A stretch of DNA of 12,672 nucleotides from an uncultured Pseudomonadota bacterium (GTDB taxonomy: Bacteria; Desulfobacterota_B; Binatia; UBA9968). Each line of letters opens with the position of its first letter. Within the stretch, counting starts at the first letter, position 1. Shown one piece after another: positions 6,668 through 12,672 of this stretch. Where the stretch lies: positions 1 through 12,672 of the forward strand of contig CAMLCX010000093.1 in NCBI GenBank assembly GCA_946478635.1, in the 5' to 3' direction. The notes beneath the pieces were generated by a model that searched no databases, was not told where the DNA came from, and saw only the letters and a list, made by a program, of their open reading frames with translations. Made by a program: the position numbers and the translations under genes.

Positions 6668-8197
6668 ATGTATTTCGAAAATGGCATAAATCGTCGAGAC
6701 TTTTTAAGACGAACGGTCGCCGGACTCGGCGTGTGCGTAGCGCCGTCGCTGGCGCCGATGGCGTCGGCGGCGTCGAGAGACCGGGTCGTCGTATTTCAAG
6801 GGGTTGGCCTGGATTCGCTTCATCCCTACGCCTACAGCGGCGGCGGCATCAGCGGCATCTGGCAGCATGTGATCGAACCGTTGATCGAAATGGACTACTC
6901 GCGCAACGAATATGTCGGCGTGCTCGCCGAGTCCTGGGAATTTCAAGGCACCAAATGGCTTTTCCGCCTGAGAAAAAAAGTTCGCTTTCATGACGGCTCG
7001 CCGTTCACGTCGAAGGACGTGCTTTTCACCCTCGACCGCATCGTCAACGACCGCAAGAGCTTGCAAGCCTCCAACTTCATCGAAGTCACCGGAGTCGAAG
7101 CGCCGGACGAATACACCGTCGTCATCACGACCAAACGACCCAATGCGGTGTTGCTCGAGCGTTTGAACAACCGTTTCATCGTCAGTCAAGCCGCCGTGGA
7201 AAGGAATGGCAACCAGCTCGACAACTATAAAACCGGCACCGGCCCCTACAAGATCGTTACCTGGCAGCGCGACGGCCTTTTGGTGTTGACGCGCAATGAC
7301 GATTATTGGCGCGGTAAACCGGACGTCAAGGAGGTCCTGTTCAAAACGGTGAAAGAGGAATCCGCGCGCGTCGCCGGCCTGCTCGCCGGACAAACCGACG
7401 TGATCAGCAATCTGTCCATCGAAGAAATTCCGCGGGTTGCCAAACACCCGCGCACGCGCGTCGAAAAAGTGCCGGGCTACCGCATGTATTTTTTGGCCAT
7501 GAACGTCACGCACAAGCCATTCGACAACAAGCTCGTGCGCCAGGCGTTCAATTTTTCCATCGACCCGAACGTCATCCTGAAACATATCTATGAAGGCAAC
7601 GGCTATGCGTTGAACGGCCCGCTAAGCCCGAACATGATCGGTTACGATCCCACGATCAAGCGCTATCCGTCCGATCCGAAAAAAGCCCGTGACTTGCTTG
7701 CCAAAGCGGGGTTTCCCAACGGCTTGGATGTGAAACTCTATCTCGCACCGGATCGCCATCTCAAAGGCAAGGAAGTATGCCAGGTCATCGCGCACCAACT
7801 CGGCGAGAGCGGCATCAAAGCGGAGCTTGTGCCCCAGGAGTATCCCATCTACTGGGGAAGAGACGGCGTCAACGGCGGCAAGCTGCCTTTCTACTACGCC
7901 GGCCGATCGGCTTACGACGCCGATACATTCTACGATCAATATTTTCACACCGGCGTGACCAAACGCACCGGCTACAGCAATCCTGAATTTGACAAGCTCA
8001 TCGAGGAAGAGCAGCGCACCGGCGATCATAAAAAGCGCGTCGCCGTGCTCCAGCAGGCTGGGCGAATCATCATGGAAGATGCTCCCGTCGTGCCGCTCTA
8101 TACGCTCGCGGAAATCTATGGTGTCGCGCGAAACATTATCTGGAAAGGCAACCCGAATAATGAAATCATTGTCTCGGACATGAAGATAAAAGGCTGA
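6668..8197 (+). CDS. Tat-exported ABC transporter substrate-binding protein, family 5 (peptide/nickel/opine type)
   Basis: This 509-residue protein captures a solute outside the inner membrane for an ABC importer. The N-terminus is a twin-arginine signal: NRRDFLRRT (8-16), a hydrophobic stretch (about 17-31), and a likely cleavage after ASA (32-34), so it should cross the membrane already folded. The mature part matches the SBP_bac_5 family (DppA/OppA-like): LAESWEF and FRLRKKVRFHDGSPFTSKDV in the first lobe, TGTGPYKIVTWQRDG before the hinge, VRQAFNFSIDP in the second lobe, and DAPVVPLYTLAE near the end. No permease or ATPase gene is in the window, so it is either an orphan binding protein or its transporter is elsewhere. 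The ligand cannot be assigned; the family binds oligopeptides, nickel, opines and glycosides. Confidence 0.92.
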   Translation: MYFENGINRRDFLRRTVAGLGVCVAPSLAPMASAASRDRVVVFQGVGLDSLHPYAYSGGGISGIWQHVIEPLIEMDYSRNEYVGVLAESWEFQGTKWLFRLRKKVRFHDGSPFTSKDVLFTLDRIVNDRKSLQASNFIEVTGVEAPDEYTVVITTKRPNAVLLERLNNRFIVSQAAVERNGNQLDNYKTGTGPYKIVTWQRDGLLVLTRNDDYWRGKPDVKEVLFKTVKEESARVAGLLAGQTDVISNLSIEEIPRVAKHPRTRVEKVPGYRMYFLAMNVTHKPFDNKLVRQAFNFSIDPNVILKHIYEGNGYALNGPLSPNMIGYDPTIKRYPSDPKKARDLLAKAGFPNGLDVKLYLAPDRHLKGKEVCQVIAHQLGESGIKAELVPQEYPIYWGRDGVNGGKLPFYYAGRSAYDADTFYDQYFHTGVTKRTGYSNPEFDKLIEEEQRTGDHKKRVAVLQQAGRIIMEDAPVVPLYTLAEIYGVARNIIWKGNPNNEIIVSDMKIKG

Positions 8198-8202
8198 TCG
8201 GA

Positions 8203-8242
8203 TTGAGTGATAGAGTACTGGAGCAATGGAGTGGTGGGGAAT
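8203..8242. repeat. Tandem array of five degenerate 8-bp units
   Basis: Starting at 8203, 8211, 8219, 8227 and 8235 the units read TTGAGTGA, TAGAGTAC, TGGAGCAA, TGGAGTGG and TGGGGAAT, a T-N-G-A-G-T-N-N pattern with the last unit most diverged. The array occupies most of the 55-bp gap between two convergent genes. No terminator hairpin was recognised in this gap. Confidence 0.55.
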
Positions 8243-8252
8243 CGGCTGATTC

Positions 8253-9749
8253 TTACCGTTGATCTAACAATTCGCTGAGTGCCCGGCCGAATGGAGCGGC
8301 ATGAATTCCGTGCGCGGTGAAATCACCGGTGAATGCATCTAACGCCCACCGCGCCGCGCCGCGGTATTTCGCTTCGCTCAAAGCAACGGCAAGCTTTAGA
8401 AAGAACAACGCGGCAATACCATTCTGAGATATTTCCGTCAGCGGAAATTTGCGAATTCCAATATCGCTTGCCGACACATCGAAATAGCCCCCGCCGGGAT
8501 TTTCCAAATGCGCGATGATGAACCCAGCCAGCGCACGCGCCCGATCCAGATACTTTCCGTCTTGGGTGGCTAGATAAGCGCGAACCAGCGTCATACCCAC
8601 CTGCGCTTGATCGCTGAGCAGGCCCGGTAATTGCGGTGCGCCGTCAAAATAGTGATACATGCCCGAATCATCGCCCCGGCAACGGTGCCAGAGAAATTCG
8701 AGAGCGTGCAGCGCCCGGTTTTTGCACTCGGCCCGATTTAGAATCGCCGCGGCTTCCAGGTACGCGACGATCGCAACCGCGTTGGCGTCTGCGTAAATGC
8801 ACTCATCGATGATCGTGAAAAACTCGTCGCTGGACGTACTCGCAGCCGATTCATGTCGAAGAAAATCCTCGCAGCCGAAGAACGCGCCGCTTGACGCATC
8901 AAGAAGTTTGCTGTCGAGATAGCCGATTATTTCTTCGGCCATGGCGGCATATTCGGCTCGCCCTGTGAGGCGAAATGCGCCCAAGCAATTCGATAAAAGA
9001 CCGGCCTGTTCCGCCAACAGCTTTTCCCGGTGCGGCTGGCTCCAGTCGGCGCCGGTGGTGGTGCGGAAGTATCCGCCGTCCTTGACATCGTGAATCGCAC
9101 CTTCGCGCATGCGATCCAAAGTCCAGCAAACATGATCGAGATAGGCCGAATCTTGCGTGACCTCGTAGCGCGCCAGCAAAAAATCGTTGGCTTCGGCGTT
9201 GATGAATTTCTGGCCGCGCCCATAACCGCCGTTGACTCGGTCGGCGAGCGCCATGATCGTACGGGTGACTTCATCTAAAGCCGACTCCGGCGACCGCCTC
9301 TCGTCGGCGAGTTGAGGCGTGGGCAATTGGCTTTCATCGTTTTGTGGCGGCGGCGCGTTTTGCGCCGGCGCTTGCTGATAGCTCAAATAAACGTTGAGCA
9401 AGACTTCCTTGAACTCTTCGGTGGGAAGGTAATTGACGGCCGCGAGCAATTCCCCAGCCGGTGTGAGAAACGCGATGGTGGGCCAGCCGTTAAGATTGTA
9501 GCGCGCGTCAATGTCGGGACGCTTGGTATCTTCAACCCTGAGTGCGACGAAATAGGCGTTCAGCAGCGCCATGATTTCCCGGTCTGAAAAGGCCTCTTCG
9601 TCCATGCGTTGGCAGTAGCGGCACCAAAATGCTCCAAGAAAAAGCATCACCGGTTTGTCTTGTTCCTGAGCTTTTCGAAACGCTTCTTCTTCCCACTCGA
9701 ACCAGTGGATAAGTTCGGCGCGATTTGGATTTGGCGACAAGCGAATCAT
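8253..9749 (-). CDS. DUF255/YyaL-like thioredoxin-domain protein
   Basis: This 498-residue protein combines an N-terminal thioredoxin-like domain (about 10-125) with a C-terminal alpha/alpha-barrel region (about 155-490) like that of N-acylglucosamine 2-epimerase relatives. The redox motif is WCRYC, with Cys43 and Cys46, followed by QRMDEEAFSD (47-56), the family's usual M-x-x-x-(S/A)-F segment; GWPTIAF (88-94) holds the cis-proline Pro90. A Pro/Gln-rich linker (about 126-148) joins the domains. YyaL and human SPATA20-type members are near 680-790 residues, so this is a compact form. Biochemical function of the family is not settled. There is no signal peptide, and no Shine-Dalgarno is evident before ATG 9749. 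It is convergent with the solute-binding protein gene and divergent from the grdE-like gene. Confidence 0.82.
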   Translation of the reverse strand: MIRLSPNPNRAELIHWFEWEEEAFRKAQEQDKPVMLFLGAFWCRYCQRMDEEAFSDREIMALLNAYFVALRVEDTKRPDIDARYNLNGWPTIAFLTPAGELLAAVNYLPTEEFKEVLLNVYLSYQQAPAQNAPPPQNDESQLPTPQLADERRSPESALDEVTRTIMALADRVNGGYGRGQKFINAEANDFLLARYEVTQDSAYLDHVCWTLDRMREGAIHDVKDGGYFRTTTGADWSQPHREKLLAEQAGLLSNCLGAFRLTGRAEYAAMAEEIIGYLDSKLLDASSGAFFGCEDFLRHESAASTSSDEFFTIIDECIYADANAVAIVAYLEAAAILNRAECKNRALHALEFLWHRCRGDDSGMYHYFDGAPQLPGLLSDQAQVGMTLVRAYLATQDGKYLDRARALAGFIIAHLENPGGGYFDVSASDIGIRKFPLTEISQNGIAALFFLKLAVALSEAKYRGAARWALDAFTGDFTAHGIHAAPFGRALSELLDQR

Positions 9750-9895
9750 TCAGTGATTTTGAACTGAATTGGTAACAGCTACAAGTCAATGACGCGAACA
9801 GGCTCCTTACTGATCTGATTTGCTTCCCCTCGACAGGAAGGACTGAGGAAGGGGCACCCTCCATCTCAATAAACGCACAGCACCCCTATCCTAAT

Positions 9896-9916
9896 CTTTC
9901 CCCCTCAAGGGGAAAG
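9896..9916. repeat. REP-like hairpin upstream of the grdE-like gene
   Basis: CTTTCCCC (9896-9903) pairs perfectly with GGGGAAAG (9909-9916) around a 5-nt loop. A looser partner pair of CTTCCCCTC/GAGGAAGGGG type lies just upstream (about 9820-9855). The hairpin sits immediately before the TTGACA of the putative promoter. No T-run follows. Confidence 0.5.
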
Positions 9917-9919
9917 GAA

Positions 9920-9949
9920 TTGACATCGATCATGGTGCAGAACTACAGT
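9920..9949 (+). promoter_or_regulatory. Sigma70-like promoter for the grdE-like/grdB-like operon
   Basis: A perfect TTGACA (9920-9925) is followed after 18 nt by TACAGT (9944-9949), a 4/6 match to TATAAT. It is the best candidate in the 237-bp divergent gap and would start transcription about 30 bp before the grdE-like ATG. The -10 is weak. Confidence 0.4.
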
Positions 9950-9986
9950 TCGCCTATCGGCGGCTCTTTTATCTAAGGAACCAATA

Positions 9987-11267
9987 ATGCAGCTGACACT
10001 CGCAAATCACCTAGTCACAGACGTTGAGTTTGGCGCTCCGGCGCGGCTCGAGGGTACACTCTTGATGGTCGATCAGGCCGAGGTTCGACGAGTGGTGCTC
10101 GCTGATGAATCGATCACGAGCGTCGCTTTCGAAATTGTCCGCCCCGGCGAGAGCTGCCGAGCCGGACCGATCTTCGACGTCATCGAACCGCGCGCCAAGG
10201 AACCCGGATCAGGCGCCGATTTCCCCGGCATTTTAGGCGCGCCTGTGACCGCGGGAATCGGCACAACCCATGTTCTAAGCGGCGCGGCGGTATCGGTCCT
10301 CGCCGAGATTTCGCCCGACCTTACACGAAGCGCCACAGGCCGCGTTCTCGAAATGAGCGGCGCACCGGCCGAGGCCAGCGCGTACTCCTCCCTCACGCAC
10401 CTGCTTTTGATCCCACGTACAAAGGCTGGGTTGACGCGCCAGGCGGTCGAAAAAGCTTACCGCATCGCCGGGATCCGGGTCGCGGTGGCGCTTGCACGGG
10501 TCGCTCTGACCGAGTCGCCCCAATCGGTGCAGCAATTTGATGCAATCGGTCCGGCAATCACCGATCGCGGCGGTCTGCCGCGCATCGCCTACGTTGGGCA
10601 AATTTTTTCGCGCCAGCGAAAACCGGAGGTAGACGAGCCCATCCTCTACGGGGCCAACACGGACGGCATGCTGCCGGTCATGCTCCATCCCGACGAATGG
10701 CTCGATGGCGCCATCGTGCCATCTCTCCATTCCTGGTTTGGCGGCACCGAAACATACTTTTATCAGAACCATCCGATCATACTCGACCTTTATCGCCGCC
10801 ATCACGCGCGCCAGATCAATTTCGTCGGGACCCTTGCTACCATCGCGGGATCGGACAACTTCGATCGCGAGCGTCACTGCAAGGCGGCCGCCAGTCTGGT
10901 CAAATGGAACCTCCAAGCCGAAGGTGCCGTGCTGTCCAAATACGGCGGCGGTTTACCCCACGCCGACCTCGCGGAAACCGCTCGTTTGCTCGAAGGCATG
11001 GGAATAAAAACGTCGGTCATGGTGTCCGACGTTTCGCGCGACCGGCGTGTCGAATCGGCGCTTCTTTTCAACGTTCCGGAAGTCAACGCCATCGTCTACA
11101 ACGGCGGCAACGGCACCCATTGGGAAGTGCCGAAAGTTAATCGGGTCATCGCGGCGACGCCGGAATTTACTAAACTAATGACGGGTCCAATGACCATCGA
11201 CGCCTCCAACATCGTCGGCGTCACCAATCAACAAGGCGCATCGAAGATGCGGGCAATGGTTTACTAG
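9987..11267 (+). CDS. GrdE-like component B subunit, glycine/sarcosine/betaine reductase family
   Basis: This 426-residue protein matches the GrdE proprotein family, which forms component B of glycine/sarcosine/betaine reductase with GrdB and binds the amine substrate through a pyruvoyl group. Recognisable segments are ARPGES-like IVRPGESCRAG (50-60), IEPRAKEPG (66-74), FPGILG (79-84), GTTHVLSGAAV (92-102), MLPVMLHPDEWLDGAIV (228-244), TYFYQNHPIILDLYRRH (256-272) and a C-terminal GVTNQQG (411-417). In classical GrdE a cysteine after the GAIV segment is cleaved to give the pyruvoyl group; here that stretch is PSLHSWFGG (245-253), with no cysteine. Ser246 or Ser249 could stand in, since serine is the usual pyruvoyl precursor elsewhere, or the site is lost. 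The only cysteines are Cys57 and Cys298. AAGGAA (9975-9980) lies 6 nt before the ATG. The grdB-like gene follows 89 bp later. Confidence 0.85.
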   Translation: MQLTLANHLVTDVEFGAPARLEGTLLMVDQAEVRRVVLADESITSVAFEIVRPGESCRAGPIFDVIEPRAKEPGSGADFPGILGAPVTAGIGTTHVLSGAAVSVLAEISPDLTRSATGRVLEMSGAPAEASAYSSLTHLLLIPRTKAGLTRQAVEKAYRIAGIRVAVALARVALTESPQSVQQFDAIGPAITDRGGLPRIAYVGQIFSRQRKPEVDEPILYGANTDGMLPVMLHPDEWLDGAIVPSLHSWFGGTETYFYQNHPIILDLYRRHHARQINFVGTLATIAGSDNFDRERHCKAAASLVKWNLQAEGAVLSKYGGGLPHADLAETARLLEGMGIKTSVMVSDVSRDRRVESALLFNVPEVNAIVYNGGNGTHWEVPKVNRVIAATPEFTKLMTGPMTIDASNIVGVTNQQGASKMRAMVY

Positions 11268-11333
11268 AGGCGAGAGGCGAAAGGCTCGAGGCATGAGTAC
11301 GACTTCCAACTCGCGCCTTTTGCCTCTCGCCTC
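11267..11333. repeat. 19-bp inverted repeat between the grdE-like and grdB-like genes
   Basis: The left arm 11267-11285 and right arm 11315-11333 are reverse complements over 19 bp with one difference, which is a G-U pair in RNA, leaving a 29-nt loop. The arms are runs of the words GAGGCGAGAGGC / GCCTCTCGCCTC. The hairpin lies inside the presumed operon, starting on the last base of the grdE-like stop codon and ending 11 nt before the grdB ribosome site GAGGAG. No T-run follows, so it looks like a REP-type element that could stabilise the upstream message or tune grdB-like expression. Confidence 0.7.
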
Positions 11334-11356
11334 GTGCCTCGCTTGAGGAGTTTTAC

Positions 11357-12640
11357 ATGCGCGTCGTCCACTATCTAAATCAATTTTTCGGCGGCATCGG
11401 TGCCGAAGAGCAGGCAGGCTCAGGATTCGAAATACGCGAGGATGCCGTCGGACCCGGCAAGCTGCTGGAAAACCTGCTCGGTGGCGAAGCGCGCGTGGTT
11501 TTGACGATTATTTGCGGCGACAACTATGCCGTTGAAAATCAAGAGGAAGTCAAGGCAGCGGCATTAACAAAAGTACGCGCCGCCGGAGCGGATCTTTTTG
11601 TCGCCGGACCCTGCTTCGATGCCGGCCGTTACGGCATGGCAGCCGGAGCCCTTTGCAGCGCGGTGCAAACCGAGCTGGGCATTCCCGCCATCACGGCGAT
11701 GAACGCAGAAAATCCCGGCGTAGATCTCTTCCGGGAAAAACTTTACATCGTCGACTCCGGCACCAGCATCGCCAAAATGCGTGATGTCCTGGTGAAGATG
11801 GCAAGTCTCGGCAAAAAACTCGCCGCCAAAGAAGTCATCGGCCCGCCCGTTGAAGAAGGTTATTTGCCGCGCGGTTGGCTGCACGATCAACTTGTCGACA
11901 AAACCGCCGCCACCCGGCTTGTCGATATGCTCCTGGAAAAAATGAACGGGAAACCGTTCGAGTCCGAGATGCCGGCGACAGCTTTTGTACCGGTACCCAT
12001 GCCGGCGGCTATAAACGATCTATCGAAAGCCAGGGTAATGTTGATCACCGACGGCGGCCTGGTTCCGAAAGGCAATCCGGATCGGATCGAAGGGACCGCG
12101 GCGACGCGCTGGGGAGCTTACAACATCGCGGGCCGCGACGAGTTGCGCAGCGAAGAGTACGAAGTTTCTCATGGCGGTTACGACACGAGATTTGTTCAGC
12201 AAGATCCGGATCGGCTGGTTCCGCTCGACGCCATGCGCGAGATGGAAAAAAACGGCGTCATTGGCAAGCTGCACGACGAATTCATTTCCACCTGCGGCCG
12301 TTCCAATCCGCTTTCCAACACCCGCCGTCTCGGCAGGGAAATCGCGGAAAAGATCAAACGAGACGGCGTCGACGCAGTCATCCTCACGTCCACGTGAGGT
12401 ACGAGCACACGCAGCGGCGCTGCGATCACCACCGAACTCGAAAAAGCCGGCATTCCCGTCGTTCAAATCACTTCGGCCTTGCCCATCGCTAAAATGGTCG
12501 GCTCGAATCGTGTCGTCTTAGGAACTGGAATCGTTCACGTGACCGGCGACGCCAAGCTTCCGCCAGCCGAAGAAAAAGAGCTCCGGCGAAAGCTGGTGCA
12601 ACAAGCGCTCGATGCGCTGCAATCGGACAAACAGCAGTGA
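11357..12640 (+). CDS. GrdB-like selenoprotein, glycine/sarcosine/betaine reductase family (in-frame UGA = Sec347)
   Basis: Read through the TGA at 12395-12397, this gives 427 residues ending at TGA 12638-12640; GrdB proteins are about 435 residues with Sec near 350. GrdB is the catalytic selenoprotein of component B, handing a carboxymethyl group to GrdA. Family signatures run along the chain: VVHYLNQFFGG (3-13), VGPG (31-34), CGDNY (53-57), FVAGPCFDAGRYG (81-93), NPGVD (119-123), VPKGNPD (236-242), HGGYD (272-276), REMEKNGVIG (294-303) and VDAVILTST (338-346). After Sec347 come GTSTRSGAA and then ELEKAGIPVVQI, the conserved GrdB tail. The classical U-x-x-C-x-x-C is U-x-x-S-x-x-S. A stem begins 12 nt after the UGA. 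GAGGAG lies 6 nt before ATG 11357. Without readthrough the tail of 80 residues would be lost. Confidence 0.88.
12398..12430 (+). promoter_or_regulatory. Candidate bacterial SECIS element
   Basis: Directly after the UGA, CGCAGC (12410-12415) and GCTGCG (12419-12424) form a perfect 6-bp stem closing a GGC loop. The first loop G is 18 nt past the UGA, inside the usual 16-37 nt UGA-to-loop range of bacterial SECIS elements, which also require a G in the first two loop positions. GGT (12398-12400) can pair with ACC (12428-12430) as a lower stem. SelB would bind this to insert selenocysteine; no fold energy was computed. Confidence 0.6.
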
Positions 12641-12672
12641 CCTAAATTTCTTGGATGACGGAGCCTAAACTC

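Noticed and set aside
6704..7585. 293-codon open frame on the minus strand inside the solute-binding protein gene
   Set aside because: It is fully antisense to a well-supported gene and shows no family resemblance; GC-rich codon bias creates such shadows.
8253..9749. DUF255 thioredoxin-domain protein as the thioredoxin partner of the Grd-like pair
   Set aside because: It is on the opposite strand, belongs to a broadly distributed family, and nothing in the sequence links it to reductase chemistry.
11267..11333. Intrinsic terminator or attenuator between the grdE-like and grdB-like genes
   Set aside because: The 29-nt loop and lack of a T-run are not terminator-like, and the two products belong to one complex.
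12395..12397. UGA taken as the true end of the grdB-like gene, or as a nonsense mutation
   Set aside because: The same frame continues for 80 codons of recognisable GrdB C-terminus, the UGA is at the known Sec position, and a SECIS-like stem follows.
1..12672. CRISPR array, tRNA, rRNA, integrase or transposase genes
   Set aside because: No regularly spaced identical repeats, cloverleaf-type sequences, rRNA segments or recombinase motifs were seen on either strand; this was a by-eye reading.

Overview
The window suggests an uncultured, moderately GC-rich soil or sediment bacterium. The gene mix (luciferase-like flavin oxidoreductase, PEP-mutase-family enzyme, Tat-exported solute-binding protein, glycine-reductase-like selenoprotein pair) and the palindromic intergenic repeats recall environmental deltaproteobacterial, Binatota or Tectomicrobia-type genomes. 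That placement is inference; there is no rRNA or other marker gene here.

Layout. 1-155 (+) is the C-terminal tail of a gene cut by the window edge. 252-1115 (+) is an isocitrate lyase/PEP mutase superfamily enzyme lacking the usual lyase cysteine. 1346-2425 (+) is an LLM-class flavin-dependent oxidoreductase. On the minus strand, read right to left, come a patatin-like phospholipase (6325-5159), a three-part protein with a deoxyribosyltransferase/TIR-like N-terminus, helical-repeat middle and SLOG-like C-terminus (5068-3080), and a small VOC/glyoxalase-fold protein (3024-2611). 6668-8197 (+) is a Tat-exported family 5 solute-binding protein. 8253-9749 (-) is a DUF255/YyaL-like thioredoxin-fold protein. 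9987-11267 and 11357-12640 (+) are a GrdE-like and GrdB-like pair.

Two parts stand out. First, the GrdB-like gene has an in-frame UGA at 12395-12397 exactly where glycine/sarcosine/betaine reductase component B carries selenocysteine. Reading through it restores the conserved C-terminus and gives a 427-residue protein. A perfect 6-bp stem starts 12 nt after the UGA and is a good bacterial SECIS candidate. The cysteines that normally follow Sec are serines, and the GrdE-like partner lacks the cysteine from which the pyruvoyl cofactor is made. This looks like a divergent reductase that kept selenium but lost the accessory cysteines. Second, the patatin plus deoxyribosyltransferase-like/repeat/SLOG-like pair has the logic of a nucleotide-signalling conflict (defence) system with a phospholipase effector.

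Nearly every intergenic gap holds a palindrome or tandem repeat: a hairpin at 188-206, inverted repeats at 1158-1239 and 2425-2565, five 8-bp units at 8203-8242, a hairpin at 9896-9916, and a 19-bp inverted repeat between the grdE-like and grdB-like genes. The genome appears rich in REP/MITE-like elements. No tRNA, rRNA, CRISPR array, transposase or integrase gene was seen.
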